Positions 24,081 to 34,180 of a stretch of DNA of 64,000 bases are shown one piece after another. Under the pieces are notes generated by a model. The model did no database searches. It saw nothing but the letters and a program-made list of their open reading frames with translations, and was not told where the DNA came from. The DNA lies in the NCBI GenBank assembly GCA_034440635.1, contig JAOTON010000767.1:1612001-1676000 (forward strand), in the 5' to 3' direction. The translations under genes were made by a program, and so were the position numbers. Every line of letters begins with the position of its first letter. Position 1 is the first letter of the stretch. Origin of the DNA: Lepas anatifera. Lineage: Eukaryota; Arthropoda; Thecostraca; Lepadidae.

Positions 24081-25340
24081 CCGACCCGGGTCGTTCCGAT
24101 CCGACGCTCCGTCCTTCGATAACAGCTGATTGGGCCAGCCGTCCTAACCTCAGCGGCTTTTTCAGAGCTCTCTTCCAGAATGGCCAATTGGTAGACGCCG
24201 CGTTGACTTCCCGCACCAGATGCCCGGCTTTCGCGGTGGTAATCGGCACGCACGTGGTGCTCGGCGCCGCCCGGTCAGTGTTTAAAACGCACGTGCGACC
24301 CATTTCCCGCGGCGAAGGGCGCGCGGCCGGGTGACTCTCGCCGCGCTGATGATACTGCGCAGCCCCTCCCCACGGCGCGGAGCACGGCAGCCGTTCTGGC
24401 GCGCTGCCCCAGCTGATGGCTCCGGCTCGCAGCTCTTGTGAAAGTTCCGTGTGTGTGTGTGTCTTCTCGCTTGGCGGACCCCCTTGATTTGGGGTGTTGC
24501 TCGGCGCGCGCGTGTGTGTGTGGCATGGGGCCGCTCAGCCGCGGTCGGCTGCGCCGGACGGGCGGGGAGTCGGCAACAGGCAGTGAAGCCTCTCTGAGGA
24601 GCACGGGGGCCACCCGGACACGGACTCAGCCAGTTCAACATTATTCACACTTACGGTGGCTCCTGTCTACCACGTACAATCATCTGATAAGCCCACTCAG
24701 CTACCCGGCCGATATTGGCCGTCTGCGGCGACGTTTCGGGTCAGCCGACAGCGGCGTCGTCACAGCACGGTAGTCGTCCGTGGATGCACGACATCCGCCG
24801 TCGGTAAACAACCCTTCGGAGACGGGGCACACATCGGCCAGAGGTCACAAACTCGCAGGCTGTCTCCCAGCCAACTGTTCACAGGCGCTCTGTCGTGCGC
24901 TGAGAGAATAGACGCCTGTCGTTCGTGCTGTCTGTGATTATTCGAGCGTTACTCCTGATTGTTTTGACACCTTCGTCCGTGCACCGTGCCACAAGATGGT
25001 CCGTACAACACGGTCGCGGTATGTCAGTCGACCGGTTTAGACCGCACGACAACCGCGAAAAAAACATCTGGAAATCCCGCCACCGTTCTCCGCCCGACTC
25101 CAAGCACGGCCTGGCAGCATCACTGGACACGTCTTCACTGACGTCATCCATCGACGTCATCTTCGCGAATGACGTCACTCCAGGGGCGGATCCAAGGAGG
25201 GCACGGGCCCCGTTTGGGTCTGCGGAGGCGTTGCCTATCCATGTTGGTGCCCTCGGCGCCGGAGGGCGCCCGAGTCCTCAGTCCATCAGATGCAGGCCCC
25301 GCTTGACTGCTTGACGGCCCGTCCCCAACAGAGGTGCCCC
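24080..25340. promoter_or_regulatory. CpG-rich island with a TGACGTCA cluster
   Basis: CpG-rich DNA with GT-rich words at 24448-24462 and 24511-24523. Near its right end, three CRE-type sites lie within 40 bp: TGACGTCA at 25139-25146, CGACGTCA at 25152-25159 and TGACGTCA at 25170-25177. TGACGTCA is the binding site of CREB/ATF factors. A hAT-like end, CAGGGGCGGATCC, starts four bases after the last site at 25181. No exon was fixed. Confidence 0.4.
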
Positions 25341-25342
25341 TG
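25181..25342. mobile_element. Possible hAT-like MITE remnant
   Basis: The left edge CAGGGGCGGATCC and right edge GGTGCCCCTG are compatible with hAT-type inverted ends about 160 bp apart. No flanking 8-bp duplication is visible, so this may be coincidence or a decayed copy. Confidence 0.3.
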
Positions 25343-25349
25343 TGCCGAT

Positions 25350-26700
25350 GTTATATCCTTAATTGCTCGATATGATCTTCCAACTCCCCGTCCGTACAAC
25401 ACTCAAAATTGGCGATCGAGACATCGACCTTCGTAACGCCCAAAAGAGTCTCTCCCATGTTCTATGTGTGCCCCCGTGAGTTTTTCTCCCTCCGTAGAAG
25501 AAGTATATCCGTCACTGCGTCACTCCGTGGTAATGTCACTGTCTGATGTCACTCTCTGTGGATGTTTTTGTACATACGTAGTTGGTATGCTTGTCTGTGC
25601 GTCATCACCAAAGCTGAGGGTTCTGAAGTACTCAGCTGTCGAGCGATTTTGATCTCAGCATATGTTGGTCCATGTCGCTATGAACTGGCTTTGCCAAAAG
25701 TAATCTTATTAGCGTAAGCTTTCTAGGCATCACCTACGTGAACAACTTATACCGTGCCCGGGATTTGGTGCAGCGTAAGCATCAAATCCTGACAGTGGGC
25801 AGGGTGGTCTGAAAATTGTACTCTCCCTCGGCTGAATTTCTAGAGAAATATTCGTTCGTGCCCACCGGCCAGGCGGTGGGCACGTCCGGTGGGCTCCCGC
25901 TCGCAGAGCTGTCACCTACGGAGACCGCGAGCGAAATTTGCCGGTTGGGAACTGTTTAAATGTTTAAATGTCAAGTGTCACGTTGGTTCGTCTATGTTTC
26001 ATGTGTATGCGTCTACCTGTTGTGCTTACAAACCTACAAGTTTATAGATAATTTTGAGAAAGGCGCCCTGAGTTAAGGCCGTAGGACTTTTGCGCCGATC
26101 TCGATGTAACCTTTTGAAAACCATTGTATATGAATAAATTATCGCATCGTATCGTATCGTCTGTCGACCGATTTTCTATTGCAATCTTTGTCTCTTGACT
26201 GAAGTTCTGGAAAATGTTTAGGGATATTCACACTTCTAAAAGAAAGAGACTAGATAAGCTTATGCTGGACAAAAAATGGCATTGGCTTAAAATTATGTGT
26301 TGTGTGGGTTATACCTGAAACGTCAAATGATTGTTCTTGCAAAACATTTCACGTCGCAAGGAGTAGACGTGAGGATTGCGAGACCTGGGGACTCCGGAGC
26401 TTTCCAGCTTTTAAATAAATGAACATGGAATTATGTTGCCTTGCAAAAAAATCAATTCCTAGAATTATCCCAGCCCATTTTTGCGAACTGGCATGCCTAT
26501 TATGAAATACAAATTTATATTTCGGTTACCACAGTTTGTCTCGAAGAGTAATGAGAAAAAATAGGGCGACGCGAGGACCTCAAAATTTTATAGAACGCGT
26601 CGGGCGTTCACCAGTCAGAAAAAGCTACACAGCGCACCAAACACCCCAGCGTCCGACATGTGCGGTCAGCATCTGCCTCAGTTGTTGAGGATTTCCTGAC
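25350..26700. other. No gene recognised; short ATCGT tandem at 26139-26162
   Basis: Mixed sequence. At 26132 an AATAAA is followed by a run of atcgt/gcatcgt units. This could be the 3' tail of an old non-LTR element, many of which end in short tandem repeats, or a transcript 3' end. No coding sequence supports either reading. Confidence 0.3.
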
Positions 26701-27240
26701 CCCGGGCTGATTCACAGGCAGCCCGTCGTGCCGTGCATATTTGCGTTGGCCGGCGCCGTGTCGGGGCGTGCCCGTCCTGTGGTTGCGTGGCCGACCAACC
26801 CGCAGTCGCCCTGGCTCAGGGCGCTAGGGTGGAGCCCCGCACCGCGATGCGCCTTCGCCGAGGCTGCAAGCACCCACTTATGACCACTTCGGCTCAGACA
26901 ACACGTTTGTAAACTGTTGTGGGGAGATAATCCCCGCGCGGTCACGCATTGCGCTGCTGCTTCACCGTTTGTAGTCAGACGGGGTAGCTGGGTGGGTGTT
27001 GTTGACCCGTGGTTTTCACCTCTGACCGGCGCAGGGCGGTGGTGCGGCTGGTGTGGCTTATGCTGTGGAGGAATCCCGACATCCGCCCGGCCCGCCCCGC
27101 CGGCGCCTCCTCCCTCTCACCTCTCCTCCAGTCTGCAGCCGCGGGCGGGGAACTCTCCTCACGTGACGCTACCCGCTGGATACGGCGGATCCACCCGCCG
27201 ACAGCGGTGTTTCAGTAGCAAACCTGCCATGCTCTGTTGT
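26700..27240. promoter_or_regulatory. CpG-rich island
   Basis: GC-rich stretch with several GCGC and CCGCCC words and short open frames on both strands. A promoter role is a guess from composition only. Confidence 0.3.
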
Positions 27241-27562
27241 TTTCATAACTGGAGGGGTGAAGTAACACTTATTCAGAGCTGCACTGTTGGACTGGGATTT
27301 TGCCGTCCTTCGTCTCCAGATCAGCACCTCGCATGTATCCGGCGAGGGTGGGGTGGGAAGGTACTAACACCTTAGGCGCTGGAATACTGTGGCACCTCCA
27401 GGACCACTCATTTCTCGTTGCTTCACCATGATAGTCTATCAGTTTGTGAATGATTCGTCTGGAAACGAGGAGCATTGGAAAGTATGAAGGTATGCAAATG
27501 CTAATGCCTGGGTGAGGAAGTATGTCCTTTGGTTGGAATCCTGTTTGTTGTGAAGGCACAGC

Positions 27563-27575
27563 TTCATTCGTTCAT
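27563..27575 (+). repeat. Target-site duplication, left copy (Penelope-like insertion)
   Basis: TTCATTCGTTCAT here recurs exactly at 30928-30940. One or two bases at the edge could belong to the element, so the true duplication is 11-13 bp. Confidence 0.85.
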
Positions 27576-28327
27576 GTTTTCTGTTGACGTTTTTAATCGT
27601 CACACGGACAATAGAGCTCTTTAGCAAAACACGTACTTTATTAACTTTTTGGAATGCTATACGTTTCAGAAACAGAGTTCCTTCGTCAGTAGCTCACATC
27701 AAAAACACTGTAAATACACATACAAAAGCTTAAGTTCGAAACAGATCACTGAAAAACACTTTGAATCGCCTTGGAATATTTAAGAAAATCATCTGAATTA
27801 CTCGTGATCTAAAGCTAACCGTGCCGCTGCTGTTCCCCACCTGAAAAAACCTGGTTTAGAGTTATGTGCCGAATGATTGCTTAAAATATATGCTGCCTCT
27901 AATGCTTTTCTGATTGGTTTTGTCATGCCACTTTTAAGTATTTTAGCGTTCTCCCATTTTGGTAAATAGTTACACTTATCGATATGTCTCACTACGCTGC
28001 TATTTTCGCAATGGTTTTTTACATCTCGTTTGTGCTCGCTGAGTCTTGTTGAAAGGCCTCGTCCAGTTTCTCCTATGTAACATTTTTGGCATGGTCCGGA
28101 GCAGGGAATTTGGTAAATGACACTGTTTGTATTAATAACTAGATTTTTCTTCTTTAGCAGGTCGCCTATTTTCTTTCCCGAGTGGATGCATATTTCGACT
28201 CCCTTTCCTTTAAACGCAGATGAGATGGCTTCGGCATGGGATGAGTTCGGTATCGTTATGCTTCTCTTTTTGTTTCTTCTGTGTCGTTTCTTTCGTTGTT
28301 TCGGTTTTCATTCTTGTCATTCTTGTC
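27576..28327 (-). mobile_element. Inverted, truncated copy of the PLE 3' region
   Basis: Read on the minus strand, this contains the end of the linker, the whole GIY-YIG segment (frames 28392 to 27798, ending in the same LALDHE carboxyl end as the main copy), the 3' UTR with the ribozyme, and the 54-bp terminal repeat. It then continues into the first ~18 bp of the element's 5' UTR (aaaacgtcaacagaaaac). A 3' end joined directly to a 5' start means the source template was head-to-tail. A few substitutions and small indels separate it from the main copy, with a duplicated gacaagaat near the inversion junction. Confidence 0.9.
27656..27693 (-). ncRNA. Hammerhead ribozyme motif (inverted PLE copy)
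   Basis: On the minus strand this is base-for-base identical to the 38-nt ribozyme at 30831-30868, with the same CTGACGA core, hairpin stem II, GAAA and closing stem I. It would be made only from a transcript running leftward through the inverted copy. Confidence 0.8.
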
Positions 28328-28381
28328 AAAGTTAATAAAGTACGTGTTTTGCTAAAGAGCTCTATTGTCCGTGTGACGATT
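28328..28381 (+). repeat. 54-bp PLE terminal direct repeat (pseudo-LTR), 5' copy
   Basis: Identical to 30876-30929. It starts aaagttaataaag and ends gtgacgatt. It lacks the ribozyme that precedes the 3' copy and begins 11 nt downstream of the predicted ribozyme cleavage position. Confidence 0.9.
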
Positions 28382-28403
28382 AAAAACGTCAACAGAAAAC
28401 AAG

Positions 28404-30726
28404 ATGTCTAATCACGGCAATAGTAGCAACGTTAACGTAATCAAGGAATATAACTTAAAGAAAAAACTCTCCAGCACCCTGAATCGCCTTCGATTTTTGA
28501 AGCAATGCCAAGAGGAGATGGTTTTACCCAAATCGACCCCCGCACAAATACGAAATACGACAAAACCTTTCAGTATAACTGCAAGATCATACCTAGAAGA
28601 GGCAATACAGGACCTTAAAAACAAGACATACGAATTAAAGGATCAACTACAAGGGCCACATTTACCGACACATCTCGAAACGAAACTAGCGACAATGATC
28701 GACGAGCAACGTAAGAATCTTAAAAAGAAGCTTAGAAGTCTCTGCACTAACAGCATGTGGGGAAAAGTCGGCAATGTAGATTTAATAACTAATTTATCGT
28801 CACATCAACTCTGCCAAGAAGAAAGAGAGGCATTGTCACTAGGCTTGAAGTTCGATTCAGGTAAAGACAAGTATTCCTATGTAGAGCATCTCAGCCGCAA
28901 CAACAAATATGAAGACAACGATGTGGACGTGGGGTTCATCCAAGGTCTCTTAACTTGCTGCAAGATTTTAGCAGATAAGGAACCGAATAGTCTCCCAAGA
29001 CGATATCTTAAAGCCTTGCAAGATCTTGCAAAAAATGAGAATATCATAATAACTCAGGCCGATAAGGGTGGTGGCATAGTCGTTTTGGATAGTGCTGAAT
29101 ACAAAAGAAAACTGCAAAACTTATTGGATGATGCAGATACATATCAAAAAGAAAACAGTGGCTGCGTAAAAAGAAAAGTAAACAGTTTAACAAAAAAGCA
29201 AGAGCAATATTGAAGAAAAGTGAAAAGGGCAAGAGACTGATGCATCTTCTGGAAGAAGCACCTCGGGCACCAAAACTGAGAGGTCTGCCAAAAGTACACA
29301 AGGAAGGGATTCCCATGAGGCCAATAATATCAGGCATAGGAAGTGCACCGCACAAGCTAGCCAAAATTCTTGCAAAGCCCCTTTCGAGATCTCTGGGTAT
29401 CATCAGTGGCAGTCATGTTAAAAACTCTTCTGAGATCATGAACAGCCTTAAAAACATCGATGTGAAAAACAAGAAAATAGCCAGCTTTGATGTCAAATCT
29501 CTTTTCACGAACGTGCCTATCACAGGAGCCTTAGAAATTATCGAAGAAACAGTAAACCTTTTGGATGAACGTACACTGCCGCTTCCAAAACAACAATATA
29601 TATCACTTGTTTCATTATGCATGCACTTCAATACATTTGCCTTTGACGGAGAAGAATTTAGACAAAAAAAGTGGATTAGCTATGGGATCACCCCTAAGCC
29701 CAGTCGCGGCATGTCTCTACATGGAAAAACTGGAGGAGAGCCGTTTCAAAGAAATTATAGGACCTGGATGTACATGGAAAAGGTATATAGATGATGTATT
29801 AGTTGTGGTGCCGAAGGAAACAAATCTAGAAGAAAAGCTGAACGCTCTAAACGAAGTGGACCCAAACATACAATTCACCATAGAAAAAGAAAACGACAAC
29901 ACGCTCCCATTTTTAGATTTACTTATCATGCGACGACCGGACCACGTAAAATTCAAAGTCTACAGGAAACCAACTTGCAAGGAAGACTACATTCACTATT
30001 TTTCAGCACATAACAAAAAAGTGAAAAGTGGAGTGGTTTTGGGGTTTTTTCTACGAGCCCTTAGAATTTGTAGTGAAGAGTTTTTGAAGGAAGAGATGGA
30101 CCACGTTTTTCAAGTATTTTTAAACTTACAATACCCAAAAGGCTTACTGATTCAACTGCGAGAGAAGGCAAAGAAAATAAAGAAAGAAGCAGAAAAAAGA
30201 AACCAGGACAAGAATGAAAACCGAAACAACGAAAGAAACGACACAGAAGAAAAAAAAGAGAAACATAACGATACCGAACTCATCCCATGCCGAAGCCATC
30301 TCATCTGCGTTTAAAGGAAAGGGAGTCGAAATATGCATCCACTCGGGAAAGAAAATAGGCGACCTGCTAAAGAAGAAAAATCTAGTTATTAATACAAACA
30401 GTGTCATTTACCAAATTCCCTGCTCCGGACCATGCCAAAAATGTTACATAGGAGAAACTGGACGAGGCCTTTCAACAAGACTCAGCGAGCACAAACGAGA
30501 TGTAAAAAACCATTGCGAAAATAGCAGCGTAGTGAGACATATCGATAAGTGTAACTATTTACCAAAATGGGAGAACGCTAAAATACTTAAAAGTGGCATG
30601 ACAAAACCAATCAGAAAAGCATTAGAGGCAGCATATATTTTAAGCAATCATTCGGCACATAACTCTAAACCAGGTTTTTTCAGGTGGGGAACAGCAGCGG
30701 CACGGTTAGCTTTAGATCACGAATAA
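28404..30726 (+). pseudogene. PLE reverse transcriptase with C-terminal GIY-YIG endonuclease, frameshifted
   Basis: The product copies element RNA into DNA at a nick made by its own endonuclease. The first frame (28404-29213, ATG after caag) carries the N-terminal region and the PLE landmark QADKGGGIVVLD. The next (to 29794) carries LPKVHK, RPIIS and the RT motif FDVKSLFTNVP. The third (to 30314) holds GSPLSP, the catalytic YIDD near 29790, LPFLDLLI and YRKPTCKEDY. The last (30214-30726) holds the GIY-YIG endonuclease: a Cys-rich start (CSGPCQKC), YIGETGRGLSTRLSEH and LALDHE. Frame changes fall near 29190, in the A7 run at 29664-29670, and within 30213-30258 near A-runs. Summed length, about 770 residues, suits a full PLE. 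Some of the breaks could be sequencing errors in A-runs; the protein is not encoded intact here. Confidence 0.93.
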
Positions 30727-30927
30727 TTCAGATGATTTTCTTAAATATTCCAAGGCGATTCAAAGTGTTTTTCAGTGATCTGTTTCGAACTTAAGCTTTT
30801 GTATGTGTATTTACAGTGTTTTTGATGTGAGCTACTGACGAAGGAACTCTGTTTCTGAAACGTATAGCATTCCAAAAAGTTAATAAAGTACGTGTTTTGC
30901 TAAAGAGCTCTATTGTCCGTGTGACGA
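30727..30927 (+). other. PLE 3' UTR
   Basis: Follows the stop codon of the endonuclease frame. It contains the hammerhead ribozyme at 30831-30868 and ends in the 54-bp repeat also found upstream of the coding region. It matches the inverted copy at 27576-27797. Confidence 0.85.
30831..30868 (+). ncRNA. Type I hammerhead ribozyme in the PLE 3' region
   Basis: Stem I is GCTA (30831-30834) with TAGC (30865-30868). The core CTGACGA is at 30835-30841. Stem II pairs AGGAAC (30842-30847) with GTTTCT (30851-30856) around loop TCT. GAAA (30857-30860) follows, then a minimal stem III made of AC/GT. The predicted self-cleavage site is after A30864. All invariant core bases are present. Minimal hammerheads with very short stem III, often acting as dimers, are known from Penelope-like elements. 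Activity is inferred, not shown. Confidence 0.85.
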
Positions 30928-30929
30928 TT
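30876..30929 (+). repeat. 54-bp PLE terminal direct repeat, 3' copy
   Basis: Exact copy of 28328-28381, lying eight bases after the ribozyme and running to the right target duplication. Confidence 0.9.
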
Positions 30930-30940
30930 CATTCGTTCAT
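30928..30940 (+). repeat. Target-site duplication, right copy (Penelope-like insertion)
   Basis: TTCATTCGTTCAT, the same as 27563-27575; its first two bases overlap the last two of the terminal repeat. Confidence 0.85.
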
Positions 30941-31293
30941 TTGTGTGCGGCCAACTGGACAGTGGAACTAACACCGCGGATAAATGTTCTGCATATGTAT
31001 CAACAAGTAAATATATCGGTGTCTGTTGGGTTTATCTCACACCAATATGCATTGCTATCGAGAAAGGGCAGTGCTACAGACACATCTTATAGGTAGGTAC
31101 CGAGGCAATCCGTGGAGAAGCTGCAATTTCTGGAACTTGGGTATCAGTTTCTAAGGGAGCTGGCACGCGTTTCTATTTTCTGCGATGCATGTGTAACATA
31201 TCAACACGAAACGAACAGGTCATTTGCCAGCCTGGAAGAGATGAATGTACATATATACCTTTTCCAAAAAAATGAAGGACCTTCACAAGTGAG

Positions 31294-31295
<2 letters not shown>
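30941..31295. other. No gene recognised
   Basis: Unique-looking sequence between the PLE and an AT microsatellite. Open frames are short and domain-free. Confidence 0.4.

Positions 31296-31369
<74 letters not shown>
31296..31369 (+). repeat. AT microsatellite
   Basis: About 74 bp of uninterrupted alternating A and T. Confidence 0.97.
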
Positions 31370-31371
<2 letters not shown>

Positions 31372-31971
31372 GTATAGTTGGGGAGCAGATTCTCTTTAAT
31401 GCATTGTTCATTAAATACAATTGCTTGTTTAGCCGCAGAAAGTTTTTTAGATTTAGATTCAATAATACGAATAAGTTTAATGTTATTTTCGGTATGTTTG
31501 TGCAAAGTCGTAGCAAAGGACATAAAATAGGTTTAAGTTTCACATAGTAATATTTCACCAAGCTTATGGCATGATCACACACAAAATCGACGCTCTTTAA
31601 AAGTATTAATCAGTTTGAATTTTTGAATCCTAATATGAAAGCGCACAGCATATCGACAAATGATCCTTCATCACAAAAATACCAAGCAAACACCTCAATC
31701 ACGTCTAACACATCACATATCACAAATAACAGGAATACAACACGCTTACAATGCTTCCTAAATATTCACCGAATATTCCTATCATATAGGGGAAGGTGTG
31801 TGAGTTGTTTGGTGTGGATGTTGATGATGGGTGACGTGTCTCGGATGTACAGTGTTTCTAGTGTCGTGAGTCTGCGATGATCAGTGCACTGTGCTAGGAC
31901 TGTGGTGTTTTCTGTCAATATTTTTCGTGTGATATCTGTGTTGTGGTACTCCTGCATGTGTCGTTTAGGTG

Positions 31972-32015
31972 ATCCTTCCATATATATATATATGGAAGGA
32001 TATATATATAAGGGC

Positions 32016-32067
<52 letters not shown>

Positions 32068-32070
32068 GCC
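31972..32070. repeat. Two adjacent AT-cored perfect palindromes
   Basis: The first palindrome is 31972-32001, with arms atccttcc/ggaaggat around 14 bp of alternating AT. The second is 32013-32070, with arms ggcaacta/tagttgcc around about 42 bp of TA repeats. Both could extrude as cruciforms. Confidence 0.9.
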
Positions 32071-32337
32071 AGAGGCTGAGAATAGGCCAAAATTATGCCC
32101 TGACATCGGAATTCTATGTTCGCGTACCAGCAGCTCTGTTGGAACAGTGACCCATATGGGCTACAGTACAAAGGACACAGGCGGCTGCCAGCACTGATTT
32201 TCCTACCGATCAGGAAATATCATTTCAATCATATCATACCAGTTTAGAGATATTTATTGCTAGAACTTTTCGGAATGTTAAAATTTCAATGATGGAAGTT
32301 GATTTGTAGAACCCACCGAAATCGACATGATGCCTAT

Positions 32338-33180
32338 CACGCGCATTGACGGGGGTCTGAGCCACCTTCGCATTGACGGGGGGGCGGTACCCGCCCCCCT
32401 AAGATCTCGAGAACCACGGTAGGTAGCGAAAAACGGTAAACGGCGTTGGGCTGCCCATCCACTTCTCCATCGAAAACATTTGAACCATTTTTTTGTCAGG
32501 TCACATTTAAGGTCACGAGAGGTCAAAACATGCCTGTCATAGGGATAACATGTAAAATTCAGTTTTTCGGGCATTACATCTGAACAAGTGAAGATAGAGC
32601 AAAACGACTTGAACTATATGAATCCTCTTAGCAAGCCGAATCGAATGATATATAATGTGACCTTGCTAGGTCAAATCAAGGATTTGACCTGACCTGAGGT
32701 CAGGTCAGGGTCAAATTATATAAAATGCATATCATTAGAACCGCAAAGCCCAGGCGAGTCTAATGCAGCTAAAATAAATGCTCTATCACCATCCGTTACT
32801 GAGTTATTCCGTAAAAACCATTTTTCCCATGTATTTCCAATGGAGAGGTCATGCCTCGTACCTGACCTTAGGTCATCGACATCAAAAATTCCGGAACATA
32901 TGCTGGAGAACTCGGTGGGGCCATTATGTGATATGAGTTTCAATTGGATAAGTCCACCCTGCTCTGACTTATGCTATCTTAAACTTTTTTGAGGTCGGGT
33001 CGCTTGACCGGTACTGGTGACCTGACCTGAGATGACCTAACCTTAAAATTTTCACAGAAGTTGTAAAAATGATGAGGGAATAGGTATACCAAGTACGGCG
33101 GCGCTACGCGCCGCCGTTTTTCTGCTATCTCCGAAAAACCCGAGGGGGGGGCGGGTACCCGCCCCCCGTCAATGCGCGTG
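32338..33180 (+). mobile_element. AGGTCA-rich MITE, family B (non-TTAA ends)
   Basis: An 843-bp element with an 18-bp terminal inverted repeat, CACGCGCATTGACGGGGG at 32338-32355 and its complement ending at 33180. CTAT lies on both sides (32334-32337 and 33181-33184) and may be the target duplication. Subterminal palindromes built on GGTACC sit inside both ends (near 32378-32399 and 33144-33167). The interior is rich in AGGTCA/TGACCT and alignable with 50033-51219, for example around gaatgatatat and gatttgacctgacc. A GC hairpin followed by T5 lies at 33096-33120. No coding capacity. Confidence 0.75.
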
Positions 33181-33184
33181 CTAT

Positions 33185-34180
33185 CAAAGACCTGTTTAGC
33201 TCATCCGATGCCTAGACGGGAAATCATGATTTATATTTACAAGACTCAAGCAGCCAGCCTTGCTGTGAAACTTGTTCGTTTCATAGCATGCATAGTGTTT
33301 CTTGACGCAGTCTGAGTTTCGCTTGTCATGACTCTGTGAGTGATGTCGGGTTAAAAATGTTTTTTGCATACAAAATAGAGAACTAGAGTCCAGTTCTGTT
33401 CCACAGTTTTTCCAATGATACTCAGCCTTTCGGGGTTTCATCCACTTCTATTTCCGAATGCCTGAAGGCTTGTTTTCCTCTTGGAAATTGTTTTTGCCAT
33501 TTTCTGAAGTTTATTATGGACCCCTAGCTATTTTTGCACAAGGGACAGCCAAAAGTGCGTGATAAAGAAAAGAGGAGAGCCCTTTTGACTGATGTCCTCT
33601 TGAGCGCTGAAATTACCATTTTCCTTTTTGACTCCAAGAAGCAATCGGATAAAAATAGCGCTGTGATCTAGGTCGTGGCTTTTTCGGCGAGAACCCAGAT
33701 TGTGTCGATCTGCTGGGTGATGCCACCGACGTCTTGGTCATAATCCACCGGCGGATACCAAACTCCCAAAAGCGGCAGCACTGTTCTTGTCCCTCAGCTC
33801 CGGTGCGGCTTTCACTGCGCGCTCCTCTCCCCAGTAGTTGTGGCCCAAAAAGTTATCAGCAGGTTTTGGGCACGAAAATCTAGAATCGAAAGCTAGGTAC
33901 CAAATGTAAATGACGAAAATGAGAGGCCTTAAACGATGCCGTTACGTCACTAATAATCGTGCGATGGCTGCACGTCAAAAATGACGTCGGGTCCCAGGTT
34001 TGTTTTTATCGTATAATGATTGACCTGTTTTTGTTACTTCCTAATATTAATGGTGCTAGGCTGTTTTAAAGCTGGCGATATCTTATGATCGGTGTTGTTT
34101 ATATTTCCATGCCGGATCTACGTTCACTTTTAAAAGCCAGCGGTCGCTGACCACTCGCCATCGGGAAATCCCTGTAGCAG
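33185..34180. other. No gene recognised
   Basis: About 1 kb of mixed sequence with CRE-like words TACGTCA and TGACGTC near 33945 and 33983. No domain-bearing open frame. Confidence 0.4.

Larger units (their letters stand above)
27576..30927 (+). mobile_element. Penelope-like retroelement (PLE), complex insertion with inverted partial copy
   Basis: One insertion unit of 3352 bp lies between exact 13-bp target duplications. Its parts in order are an inverted partial copy of the element's 3' region (27576 to about 28327), a 54-bp direct repeat (28328-28381), a short 5' UTR, the reverse transcriptase/GIY-YIG coding region (28404-30726), and a 3' UTR with a hammerhead ribozyme and the second 54-bp repeat (30876-30929). 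This layout, with inverted 5' addition, partial direct repeat (pseudo-LTR) and ribozyme, is characteristic of endonuclease-bearing PLEs. The coding region is frameshifted, so this copy is probably not autonomous, although it is otherwise nearly complete. Confidence 0.95.

Noticed and set aside
25181..25342. Confident hAT MITE call
   Set aside because: Ends are suggestive but the flanking 8-mers do not match; kept only as a low-confidence feature.
27576..28327. Independent second PLE insertion on the minus strand
   Set aside because: There is no target duplication between it and the main copy; the single 13-bp duplication encloses both, so they are one insertion.
28404..30726. Non-LTR (LINE) or LTR retrotransposon reading of the reverse transcriptase
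   Set aside because: QADKGGGIVVLD, FDVKSLFTNVP, the C-terminal GIY-YIG domain, the inverted flank and the hammerhead motif identify a Penelope-like element.
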